A stretch of 64,000 bases of DNA from Scleromitrula shiraiana (Eukaryota; Ascomycota; Leotiomycetes; Helotiales; Sclerotiniaceae), in NCBI GenBank assembly GCA_028455995.1, contig JABELC010000004.1:2974501-3038500 (forward strand), given 5' to 3'. A program made the translations under genes and the position numbers. Position 1 is the first letter of the stretch; each line of letters starts with the position of its first letter. Shown piece by piece: positions 56,301 to 64,000 of this stretch. Under the pieces are notes generated by a model. It was given only the letters and a program-made list of their open reading frames with translations. It was not told the origin of the DNA and made no database searches.

Positions 56301-57176
56301 AAATATATTATTTAAATTGTTTTAATATTAAAATTTTATATAATGATCTTTAATTTCGATTTAATAATTATTATCAAAAATATAATTAATAAAATTTTTA
56401 ATAATTGTATTTTATTATTAATTATTTATATTGATTTATATTCTTTATTTTAACTATTAATTAAATTTAAAATAATAATCAAAAAATAATTTATAATCAA
56501 TATTATAGTATTATATTAATTATATAAATATAAAAAAATTATAGAAATACAATAAATTAATAATAATAATAATCTAATAAACGCAATAATAAAAACAAAA
56601 TTTTATTTAATATTAAAAAAACTTATCAATATAAATAAGATATTGATAAAGATTAATAAATAAGTTAAATATAAAGAAAGATTTTGATTGTTTTTTGCTT
56701 ATTTTTTAAAGAATAGTTAGATAATAATTAATATTATTTATTTAATTTATATATGATTATTATAAAATAAAATAATAAAGTATATAATATAAAAAATAAT
56801 GATAATATAAAACAATAATAATATATAATTTAAATAATATTTATTTTGATTTAATATTAAAATATTATATTATATATAAATAAATTATAAAAATTTTAAA
56901 AAAATAAAAGATTAGAAAAAATCTCTTTTATTTTTATTTTATATAAATAATTTATAATTTTTATAAAATTTAATTTTTTATATATATAATATTAGTTTTT
57001 TAAAAAGTTATTAATATTTATATAATCAAATATATAATTTTATATTATATACTTATTAAAGAGATATGTATTTTTAATGGCGTACAATATTTTTCTTGAA
57101 CTTCTTGAATACATTTAATATAATATAACAGAGTACCCGTATTGTATAGTTCCATACCCCCGGAGTCATACAAACA
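53350..57176 (+). mobile_element. LTR element 3 (family A), 5'-truncated
   Basis: Aligns with the right half of element 2 (about 32285-36179) from the block ATAAATAACAAATATGATTT to the LTR end. The left half and left LTR are missing. The break lies some 70 bp beyond the copia element, but the missing half is not on its other side, so the copia insertion did not simply split it. No target duplication can be tested. The right end forms the boundary between AT-rich and normal DNA. The open minus-strand frame 55060-55263 corresponds to 33949-34266 of element 2 and is low-complexity. Confidence 0.85.
57015..57176 (+). repeat. 3' LTR of element 3
   Basis: About 162 bp. The inner part is A/T only. 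The outer 55 bases (GAGTACCCG, TTCCATACCCCCGGAGTC, ATACAAACA) are essentially unmutated. Confidence 0.87.
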
Positions 57177-57325
57177 ATTAAATTTCCATATGATTAAATA
57201 ATTAAATTATCAAATTCAATTGTCTGTAAATACTTGAAGTACGATATATGATAATTTTCATTTCAGTTCTGGTTTCATTTTTCGAAATTTCTCAATTGAT
57301 TCGGGAATCTGACGCGTAAAGAACT

Positions 57326-57652
57326 TTATTTAAGATACTGACTCGAGTATTTTGAAATTGTATCAACTACCACCATGAATTCACTGTAATAATTGTGTGT
57401 CTTGTGGATAGTGAGCTCCACCGGTGGTGACATCATATTCGCGGAGTACCGATCTAATATGTTAGAGAGACTTAATTCTTGATCCGCCTTTGTGGGTGTA
57501 ACTTTCTCCTCAAACACTGCCTCCATAAAGTTTTTGGGAGCAATCATCGGCTTTAGAGATATGAGATAGGATTGTGCAGTGATAATTTCGCTACCCCTTT
57601 TGTAATCTACGTTCATCCTTGGCAGCAAAGATATTCGGTCCTTCGAAGACAT
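57326..57652 (-). CDS. Small hypothetical protein or terminal exon
   Basis: 108 residues from ATG to TAA, beginning MSSKDRISLLPRMNVDYKRG and ending VVDTISKYSSQYLK. Composition is normal, in contrast to the AT block that ends 150 bp away. The frame stays open upstream for 19 more codons without an ATG. TTTCACTTGTAG just before the chosen start looks like a fungal 3' splice site, so this may be the last exon of a longer gene whose earlier exons lie at higher coordinates. No signal peptide, membrane segment or motif was seen, and I do not recognise the family. Being the first gene beside a RIP block, leakage of mutations into it is possible but none is obvious. Confidence 0.5.
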   Translation of the reverse strand: MSSKDRISLLPRMNVDYKRGSEIITAQSYLISLKPMIAPKNFMEAVFEEKVTPTKADQELSLSNILDRYSANMMSPPVELTIHKTHNYYSEFMVVVDTISKYSSQYLK

Positions 57653-59836
57653 CGTAGCAGCTACAAGTGAAATCAAATGATCGAATTCATGGGCATTATC
57701 ACTTACTAGATATCACATAGAAAAACTGTCAATGAAGTCTAATTTATTACACTCGAGTGGGAGGTTCGTTTTTAGTGCAATTATCGTTAACGAAAATATA
57801 CAAGAGTAAGTACATCACTTCCCTAGATGGGTATACATATACATGAGATTTCAGTGGTAATCACGTTCAAGAGTACAGCATTATAAAACAATTAATCTAA
57901 TACTTTACATATGCTCGTCTGGCCATGAATCTACCTACATGGCAAATACACTCCTTCCATATTTCCATTTTGTTCGACCACCTTCCACTTTTACGTTAAT
58001 CCAGCCAGAACACTCCCAAAAACCTTAACTCGGGTCTAACAGTCGAATCAAATTGAAAAATGAAACTAGCACATGTAATCTTTATTCAAGGCAAGCTTGA
58101 CAAATTCAACATATATTCAGAAGCAGCATCAAACACAACGTATAGAAGCAGTAAGGCCCAAGTTTGATATTGCACATTTCTATAATGAACCGTGTAAAAG
58201 CTAGACAAGTAAGGGATGTGGTAGGTGAGCTGTCGAGGTAAGCACTATTTGCATTCTTTATTTGACTTTCAATTTGATTTCTAGTTGCATCGGCAAAAGT
58301 CTCAAAGAAAACTGTACTAAAATTTGAACTATCAAATTCCTCTTGCTACTTTAATATGGCTCCACTACACGGTGGATCGAGTGAGGTCACAGAGAGAAGA
58401 ATTGGTGGACATACATATTTTAAGCTCCATTACAACATATAAAGTACGAGCCTTCGGAATATTTCTTCCGAAATCGATGCTTGTTATGGCAGACTAGATT
58501 TGATTGAACACAATACTATACTAGTTGATATGTATATTGGATCACCGGAATACACTCACATGATGAATGATCTGTGATCATGGTTCAATATAGAGTTTAC
58601 CGAACAATATACAAAACTAGCATTGGAAAACTAGTCAATATGAACGCTATCTAAGAGGCACCTTTACTTAAATAGATCTCATGATAGAACGCAGAACGAG
58701 GTTATTGATGGGGAAGTATAAGGTTTGTATATGATTTGGCTCGCCAAGGCATATATGCCATGAAGTCGCTCTTTCCCCAAAGATATCTAATACTTATTTA
58801 TTCAAAGTATGCAGGCGCGCTATCGCTGTAATGTAATGAGTCTAGAATTTCGGGGCTTGTGATTCAGTACACTACAACTCAATCTCAATTCCGTACACAA
58901 TATTACCTGACATCACGACCTTTCTTCAACTATTGGCGAGTATCTCTCATCTAGACAACATAGGATCCACTAAGACCTAAGCTTACTCTACTGATTCCAC
59001 TATACCTGTCGATCGTCAACAAGAACAGGCCTTTAATCAACCATCAATTCATTGCATCCAGTACGACTCGGCATCAAGCTAATGTCTTTCTGAATGATAT
59101 CCAAGGTATTAGCAGTCAATATATCTGAGTTTACACCAACTAAAGGGATATTTGGAAACTCTCCTCAACTATGATGATACGATGATTCATGACGACGTAA
59201 CTACATGAAACTAGTATAACTGTTAAGATGTTCCGAGTGTTCTAGGTTCATACAGATAACCAAGTTTGCTATTCTCTACAACATACTTTGAATGTTCGTA
59301 TAGAATACTGACCATTATACCAACATCTGAAAACTTTAAATGTTTGGAAATTATCAAGATGTTGAGATTCTGTGGATGGGCAAAAATAACTCAGAGAATA
59401 AGATGTTTTAAATGTACATCTGTAATCAATACAATTGCATAATTACGATACTTGATGTTAGATTCTCATGTTCTTTGTATAGATCAGAATGGAACATTCA
59501 AAATCATATACTGATGGTTGATTATATTCTAAGTAAGCCAAAGTGCTGAGCGCTTAGAAAACCATATTGTAGGTATTATTCAGAGTTTCAAGCTATACTA
59601 ATTATTAGTGCCCGTGAAGTTCCAAGTTAGGGGGGGCGCTAACTAACTGCCGGGCCCTGCTAGTGCTATAACCACTGGGTCGACAACCTAGATCTTTGAG
59701 ACCTCTATATGACGTCGTCATCACTGTTATACTTACCTCCCTTCAGATTAGTACTATACACCTAGGTAAACGTTAATTATCTTCTACAAATACAGGTATC
59801 CCCTCCCGATTTTTATTTTTTCTCACCACACACACA
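57653..59836. other. Non-coding or unrecognised DNA of normal composition
   Basis: No open frame longer than about 60 codons and no recognisable domain. It may contain upstream exons of the 57326-57652 gene, short introns hiding them, and the promoter of the gene at 59837. A G/C-rich patch GTTAGGGGGGGCGCTAAC lies at 59624-59641. Just before the 59837 gene is a pyrimidine-rich leader ending in CACACACACA. Confidence 0.5.
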
Positions 59837-60820
59837 ATGGATAATCTTATCAACGTAGTGTATAGACTTTTTGGTTTAGCCGCCCAATCTGTCGAACAAA
59901 TGCTTCCACACACGGGCATTGAGGGGACCAAGCAGGTGAGCTCTGCTTGTCGAGGGGAAATAGACGCTGAGAGGTACTGCCCAGTTGCCTCTGACAGGAC
60001 CGAGCAACTCGTCATTGCTAGTGGGGAGGTCCTGTCAATATGGTTCCGAGAAGCCTCAGTTGAGGTCATAAGCCCAGAAGTTGAATCGATTCAGGCGATG
60101 GAGGTGATTCTCTATAGAGACCCTGAATTGATGGCTAAGTGGTTTATGACCAAAGTTGAAGAGTTCCGAAGAGCTCATATTTTGGAAAAGTCGACGCGAA
60201 ATACCTTGAAATCTGCACTCAAGGGCCCGCGCCCACCACATACTCTTGAGGGGACATTGGGAATCCTCAGACCTGGTTTCAGGCCCGTAGTGTATTTCAG
60301 TGCACTACATGTCTGGGGTCTGGACCAGCGTCTGTTGTACTGGGGGAACGCCTCTAAGGAGGTGGTGCGAAAGCCGGTCTGCCGAAAGAGGCCTGCTAAA
60401 AAGGCATCCTTTGATACCCATCAGGGGTACAACAAGCACTGTGTGCGTGCTTACGAGAGAGAGGCTCCATCGAACGAGTGGATTCCTTTGCCAGAAGCAA
60501 TTCTTCTCCAACCAGGTGCTGAACCTCGATGGTATACTCAGGTTTCCGATAAGGTATCTGAGGAACCTCCTGAGTACATACTTTGGGAGGATTATGAATT
60601 GCGATGGCCTCCAGATGAGCCCACACATCCCACACCAGAGTTTGACAATAGTCCAGACTACCACGAGAAAAAGAGAATATGGGAGTCTTATGCCGATAAG
60701 AATGGTGGTGGCATGATGCAATGTAAGTACGACGATACACTTGAGGACGATGTAACGCCGCCAATTGTATCATGGATCGACTTCTATTACGAACCGTGGA
60801 GCAATTATGGCTTCCAATAA
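59837..60820 (+). CDS. Hypothetical protein, 327 residues, no known domain
   Basis: Uninterrupted single-exon frame with normal codon use. The first ATG has an A at -3 and G at +4 (CACACAATGG) after a CT- and CA-rich leader typical of fungal start regions. The protein has no signal peptide or clear membrane segment. Residues 195-216 are basic and Cys-containing (VVRKPVCRKRPAKK). The C-terminal third is acidic, rich in Trp, Tyr and Pro (ILWEDYELRWPPDEP, WIDFYYEPWSNYGF). I recognise no family. The W/Y/P-rich tail recalls fungal lineage-specific proteins, but that is an impression. Open frames on the other strand and frames across 59773-60773 are shadows. No function is proposed. Confidence 0.78.
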   Translation: MDNLINVVYRLFGLAAQSVEQMLPHTGIEGTKQVSSACRGEIDAERYCPVASDRTEQLVIASGEVLSIWFREASVEVISPEVESIQAMEVILYRDPELMAKWFMTKVEEFRRAHILEKSTRNTLKSALKGPRPPHTLEGTLGILRPGFRPVVYFSALHVWGLDQRLLYWGNASKEVVRKPVCRKRPAKKASFDTHQGYNKHCVRAYEREAPSNEWIPLPEAILLQPGAEPRWYTQVSDKVSEEPPEYILWEDYELRWPPDEPTHPTPEFDNSPDYHEKKRIWESYADKNGGGMMQCKYDDTLEDDVTPPIVSWIDFYYEPWSNYGFQ

Positions 60821-61203
60821 ACGGTTCGTACCTATTCAGTTTTTACAACACAGTTCTTGTGTTGAGTGGCTTCTATCTTGGTACAGAACGCCCACATATT
60901 GGGTTGGAACTCGCCATGTGAACAGGAGTGGCTCTTCCTGTCTCACTGCCGTAGTTTCAACTTTTTTTGTGGAGTAGTAAGTACTAGCCACTAACCCTCT
61001 GCGTCATACCCTAATGTCCGGATCTGCCGGGAGACTGGCAAGATGTGTAGAGGACGTTGTCTATTCTACCTCTTCGTCAGAACATTTCCTGTGGCAGCGG
61101 TGTTAGGGTGCAGAGGTGACGTGGTCTTGTGAGAAAAGCCACTGAAGTTAATGGTAATAGGTGCAAACTTCAGAAGGTCATGGGATTGGGTTTTGGGGCA
61201 TTT
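60821..61203. other. 3' flank of the 327-residue gene
   Basis: No supported gene. The short plus-strand frame 60765-60977 overlaps the end of the gene in another frame and is best read as chance. Confidence 0.5.
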
Positions 61204-61221
61204 CTTTCTTTTCAGTGGTTT

Positions 61222-61235
61222 TGGTACATGTACCA
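61222..61235. other. Hairpin 1, TGGTACATGTACCA
   Basis: Perfect 14-bp palindrome, the first of three TGGTA...TACCA hairpins within 340 bp. Confidence 0.6.
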
Positions 61236-61303
61236 CTGTCATTTAAGTGTTAGTGGCAATGAGCGAAAAAAATATTTTGATTTTGTTTGGGTCTTTGAGG
61301 GTA

Positions 61304-61319
61304 TTGGTAGAAATACCAA
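61304..61319. other. Hairpin 2, TTGGTA(GAAA)TACCAA
   Basis: 6-bp stem with a GAAA loop, a tetraloop of the stable GNRA class if transcribed on the plus strand. It is followed by AAGCGATAAAA, a motif repeated at 61375-61384. Confidence 0.6.
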
Positions 61320-61389
61320 AGCGATAAAAATAAAAAACCAAAAAAAAATGAGTTCTTTCTTTTGGGGATTCTACAGCGATAAAACATAC

Positions 61390-61390
<1 letters not shown>

Positions 61391-61428
<38 letters not shown>
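61391..61428. repeat. Poly(A) tract, 38 A
   Basis: Uninterrupted run of A between ACATACC and GTCCCTTTGAGGG. Further A-rich runs follow at 61457-61483. The neighbourhood repeats a degenerate unit made of TTTGRGGG, AGCGATAAAA and an A-run, so this may be slippage within a tandem repeat and not a retroposition tail. Confidence 0.85.
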
Positions 61429-61433
<5 letters not shown>

Positions 61434-61545
61434 TTTGAGGGCTTCAGCGTTATAAAAAAAACAAAAAAAAAAAACAAAAAAAAAGTGCTTTCTCTTGGTG
61501 TTTGGTGTTTGGTATTGGCGTTTACAGTTTTTATTTATTTCTTTT

Positions 61546-61561
61546 TGGTATACTTATACCA
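61546..61561. other. Hairpin 3, TGGTATA(CT)TATACCA
   Basis: 7-bp stem with a 2-base gap. It shares the outer TGGTA/TACCA with hairpins 1 and 2, but the inner pairs differ. Confidence 0.6.
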
Positions 61562-61723
61562 CAGCAGTTTGGGATTTTGGGGCATTGACTTTGGCTTTTT
61601 TGATGATTTTTGGGGTTTATTAAAGGAAATACTAGAGTGTCAAACCCCAAAAACACAAATTTTGGGGAGTTCTTATAGGCATTACTGTTGATGGCTTTTT
61701 TGATTACCTGTACCATGGTTGAA

Positions 61724-61791
61724 CAACACGCGACCTATCGCTATTTGGTTGAGCTGGTTAACACCCCTCTATTTAGTACAGGCGCGTGTTG
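61724..61791. other. Inverted repeat CAACACGCG ... CGCGTGTTG
   Basis: Perfect 9-bp GC-rich arms (61724-61732 and 61783-61791) separated by 50 bp. Pairing extends by CCT/AGG if one A is bulged. No function is evident. Confidence 0.55.
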
Positions 61792-61926
61792 CTTCATATT
61801 TAATTCTGCAGTTGTAAAATTGCAAGAGTTGAATGTGAATTTTGGGTTATCAGCGGATTTGAGTTGCATGTTTCTCTTTCACACTTATGTGGTATAGAGG
61901 TCTGGTGGACGTAAGTCTTCCAGCTT

Positions 61927-61970
61927 CTTGTGGGTTGTTGACTTGTGGGTTATTGACTTGTGGGTTGGGG
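61927..61970. repeat. 15-bp tandem repeat, three units
   Basis: CTTGTGGGTTGTTGA, CTTGTGGGTTATTGA and a partial third unit. It lies just before the larger array. Confidence 0.85.
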
Positions 61971-62027
61971 TACTATGACTTGAGATGAAAATATCATATG
62001 AGCTGGTATGATTTTGTGGCATGAAGC

Positions 62028-63300
62028 ATAAACCATTGAGCTATGGTTGGAGAGAATGAAGTATAAACCATTGAGCTATGGTTGGAGAGAATGAAGTGAA
62101 GAAAATTAAGTACCCCAAAACATGCTATTTTTTTTTTTTAACAATTACTAAAATATTTCTAGATCTTACAATCATCTTCCAGGACTACCATCGAAACTTT
62201 CCGAGACCTTCGACATTAAGAATAAACCATCGAGCTGTGGAAGTAGAGAATGATGTGAAGAAGTTAAGTACTCCCCTAATTATCTTTTTTTTTTTTTTTG
62301 ACAATTATTACAATCATCTTCTAGAACTATGAGCAAGACTTCGATACCAGTAATAATAAACTATCAAGCTATAGTAATAAAGAATAATATGAAGAAGTTA
62401 AGTACTCCCCCAATTATCTTTTTTTTTTTGACAATTACTACAATCATTTTCTAGCACTATGAGCAAGACTTCGATGCTAGTAAGGATAAACTATCAAGCT
62501 GTGATAGTTGGAAATATTATGAAGAAGTTAAGTATTTATTTCTTTCATTATCTTTTTTTCTTTTTTAACAATTACTACACTGGCAGTTAGTTATCTTCCA
62601 AGACTACTGATTTCGATATTAATAAGAATAAACCATCAAGCTGTGGTAGTAGTAGAAAATAGTATGAAGAAGTTAAGTATCTCCTTCATTATCTTTTTTT
62701 TTTCTTTTAACAATTACTAAAATCATCTCCTAGGACTATGAATAAGACCTTAATACCAATCCGAAAAAAAAAAGCATCGAACTGTGATTATAGATAGGGA
62801 CAATATAAAGAAGTTAAGTACCCCCCAAATTTCTTTCTTTTTGACGATTATTATAATCATTTTCTAAAATTATAATTCCTAGTACTAAGACTTTAATATT
62901 AATTAGAAAAAATTATCGAATTATAATTATAAAGACAATATGAAAAAGTTAAGTACCCCCTCAATATTTCTTTCTTTTTAACAATTACTACAATCATCTC
63001 CCAGGACTATGAGCAACACGTTGATAAAAATGATGATACTAGCAAAACAAAAAACTAAGTCCAACAATCATCCTTATTTTTTTTTTGGACAATTACTAAA
63101 ACCTATCTAGATTTTATAATTATCTTTTAGGGCTATCATTAAGACTTTGATCGTAATTACGTTCAAAAAATGAAATCAAGTCCAACAAACATCTTTTTTT
63201 TTGACAATTGTTAAGACATCTTCAGCTTCCGCTATCAATCAAACAAGATTTTGACAATGACGAAAATAGTACAACAAAATTAAGTGCAATAAACATGATA
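62028..63300. repeat. Degenerate tandem array, about 10 units of 110-145 bp
   Basis: Starts with a perfect 35-bp duplication (62028-62062 and 62063-62097). The larger unit then recurs, with a GAAGAAGTTAAGTACTCCC-like box, a T-run, ACAATTACTACAATCAT, CTATGAGCAAGACTTCGAT and AATAAACCATCGAGCTG. Boxes lie at 62099, 62258, 62391, 62521, 62666, 62807 and 62943, with weaker ones near 63051, 63175 and 63278. Units in the middle are more AT-rich than those at the ends. The small open frame 62078-62332 inside it is not supported as a gene. Confidence 0.85.
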
Positions 63301-63743
63301 TTTGTCTTTAGATGCAACCTGCTGAACAGTTGTTAACCTTAAGACATGTAGGTACGAACATACCGTTACACTTGTTGATGAGGTGGCGTATCCATATTGG
63401 ATAGGATGAAACGGTTCGAACACACGAGATAGGATATTGAAGACAGAAGTTCATGAGATTATAAATAGTAGTAAAACACAGTAAATGATTAATACACAAA
63501 AGTTGGAAGGGCAAGAATAAATAACTATCCAAGAAACCCACACGTTATGAAAGTGATGTGGTGAGTTGGAAGTATTGTTGTTACAAAAAACTCATCGAAG
63601 TATGTATTCACTGTCGCCATAAGCGAATCGTCTCAGACTCGCAACAACTCCTAAAGTGGAAGGCGTCTTCCAAACATGGAAGTTCCAACATAGAGGTCCC
63701 AAGGTAGGGTATCCAATTTCATAAACTTCATTGAACACCTTCG
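63301..63743. other. Intergenic DNA between the tandem array and the partial gene
   Basis: Balanced composition. The minus-strand frame 63308-63541 is Cys- and Leu-rich without recognisable features and is probably chance. The part near 63744 would be the 3' UTR of the partial gene. Confidence 0.5.
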
Positions 63744-64000
63744 CTAAAATATGGAATATGGAGATAACATAGAGACCTGCGAAGGCTGTATAACTTCACC
63801 CCTCTGCTCCGAATCTAGCACCGGATCTTCAACATCGAGTATAATATCTTTGGTATTAACAGGTTCGCCACACGGCCAATAAGTAGTTGAACTGTCACTC
63901 GCAGAAGTAGCTGACCTTGGATCAAAACCAATGATTGAGAAGAATCTGGATATGAAGCTCTGAGGAGGAGGAATAATATCCGAACAAATCTGGGATGCGA
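63744..64000 (-). CDS. Hypothetical protein, C-terminal part (cut by window edge)
   Basis: 84 codons read from the window edge to TAG at 63744-63746; the start lies beyond 64000. The protein is hydrophilic with balanced composition: SFISRFFSIIGFDPRSATSA, then a Ser/Thr patch, WPCGEPVNTKD, then an acidic stretch IILDVEDPVLDSEQRGEV, ending SMLSPYSIF. Neither of the other two minus-strand frames is open throughout and neither has such composition. No family is recognised. It could also be a terminal exon. Confidence 0.5.
   Translation of the reverse strand, partial: ASQICSDIIPPPQSFISRFFSIIGFDPRSATSASDSSTTYWPCGEPVNTKDIILDVEDPVLDSEQRGEVIQPSQVSMLSPYSIF

Noticed and set aside
1..57176. Mitochondrial genome origin of the AT-rich block
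   Set aside because: LTR elements with target duplications, a LINE and a copia element are nuclear. No rRNA, tRNA or respiratory gene is seen, and the block continues directly into nuclear-type DNA.
59640..59700. tRNA-like D-arm on the minus strand (CCCAGTGGTTATAGCACTAG)
   Set aside because: It resembles an A box as in tRNA-derived SINEs, but no convincing B box, acceptor stem or anticodon arm follows. Too weak to call.
60300..60773. Several overlapping open frames on both strands within the 327-residue gene
   Set aside because: They are shadows of the longer frame, which has the better start context and composition.
61129..61455. 108-codon frame containing a poly-Lys run
   Set aside because: The Lys run is the A38 tract, and the frame crosses repeats and hairpins. 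No protein-like composition otherwise.

Overview
The window looks like nuclear DNA of a filamentous ascomycete (Pezizomycotina). About 57 kb of extremely AT-rich, transposon-derived sequence abuts about 7 kb of ordinary-composition DNA with short, poorly recognisable genes. The AT-rich part carries the signature of repeat-induced point mutation (RIP): copies of one repeat differ almost only by C-to-T and G-to-A changes, and coding remnants carry stops where Gln, Arg or Trp codons are expected. The species cannot be named from sequence alone.

Layout. 1-1268: featureless AT-rich DNA. 1274-8660: LTR element 1 (target duplication TTATT), carrying a little-mutated solo LTR at 3711-3870 (duplication ATATT). 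8666-13400: AT-rich DNA with small repeats. 13440-14410: 3' part of a LINE with RNase H traces and an A-tail. 14484-21898: a long-inverted-repeat DNA element (TA duplication) split by LTR element 5 at 14723-21208 (duplication TAAAG), which itself carries a PIF/Harbinger-like MITE at 16203-16550. 24503-24649: a small preserved ORF remnant. 25590-28564: a second LINE, whose A-tailed 3' end lies at 36180-36263 because LTR element 2 (28565-36179, duplication CTATA) split it. 38136-39111: uninterrupted copy of the inverted-repeat element. 39114-47809: AT-rich DNA with two large microsatellite arrays. 47810-53278: Ty1/copia element with recognisable RT and RNase H. 53350-57176: 5'-truncated LTR element 3, whose LTR end is the AT/GC boundary.

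57177-64000 has balanced composition. It holds a short minus-strand ORF (57326-57652), a 327-residue orphan gene (59837-60820), non-coding DNA with hairpins, an A38 tract and a tandem array of about 1.3 kb, and the 3' end of a minus-strand gene cut by the window edge (63744-64000).

No operon or pathway is visible. The main interest is the readable insertion order and the geometry of RIP: mutation fades toward the outer ends of each repeat, and long tracts were mutated on one strand only. The coding content of LTR elements 1-3 could not be assigned to a known superfamily and is the best candidate here for something undescribed.
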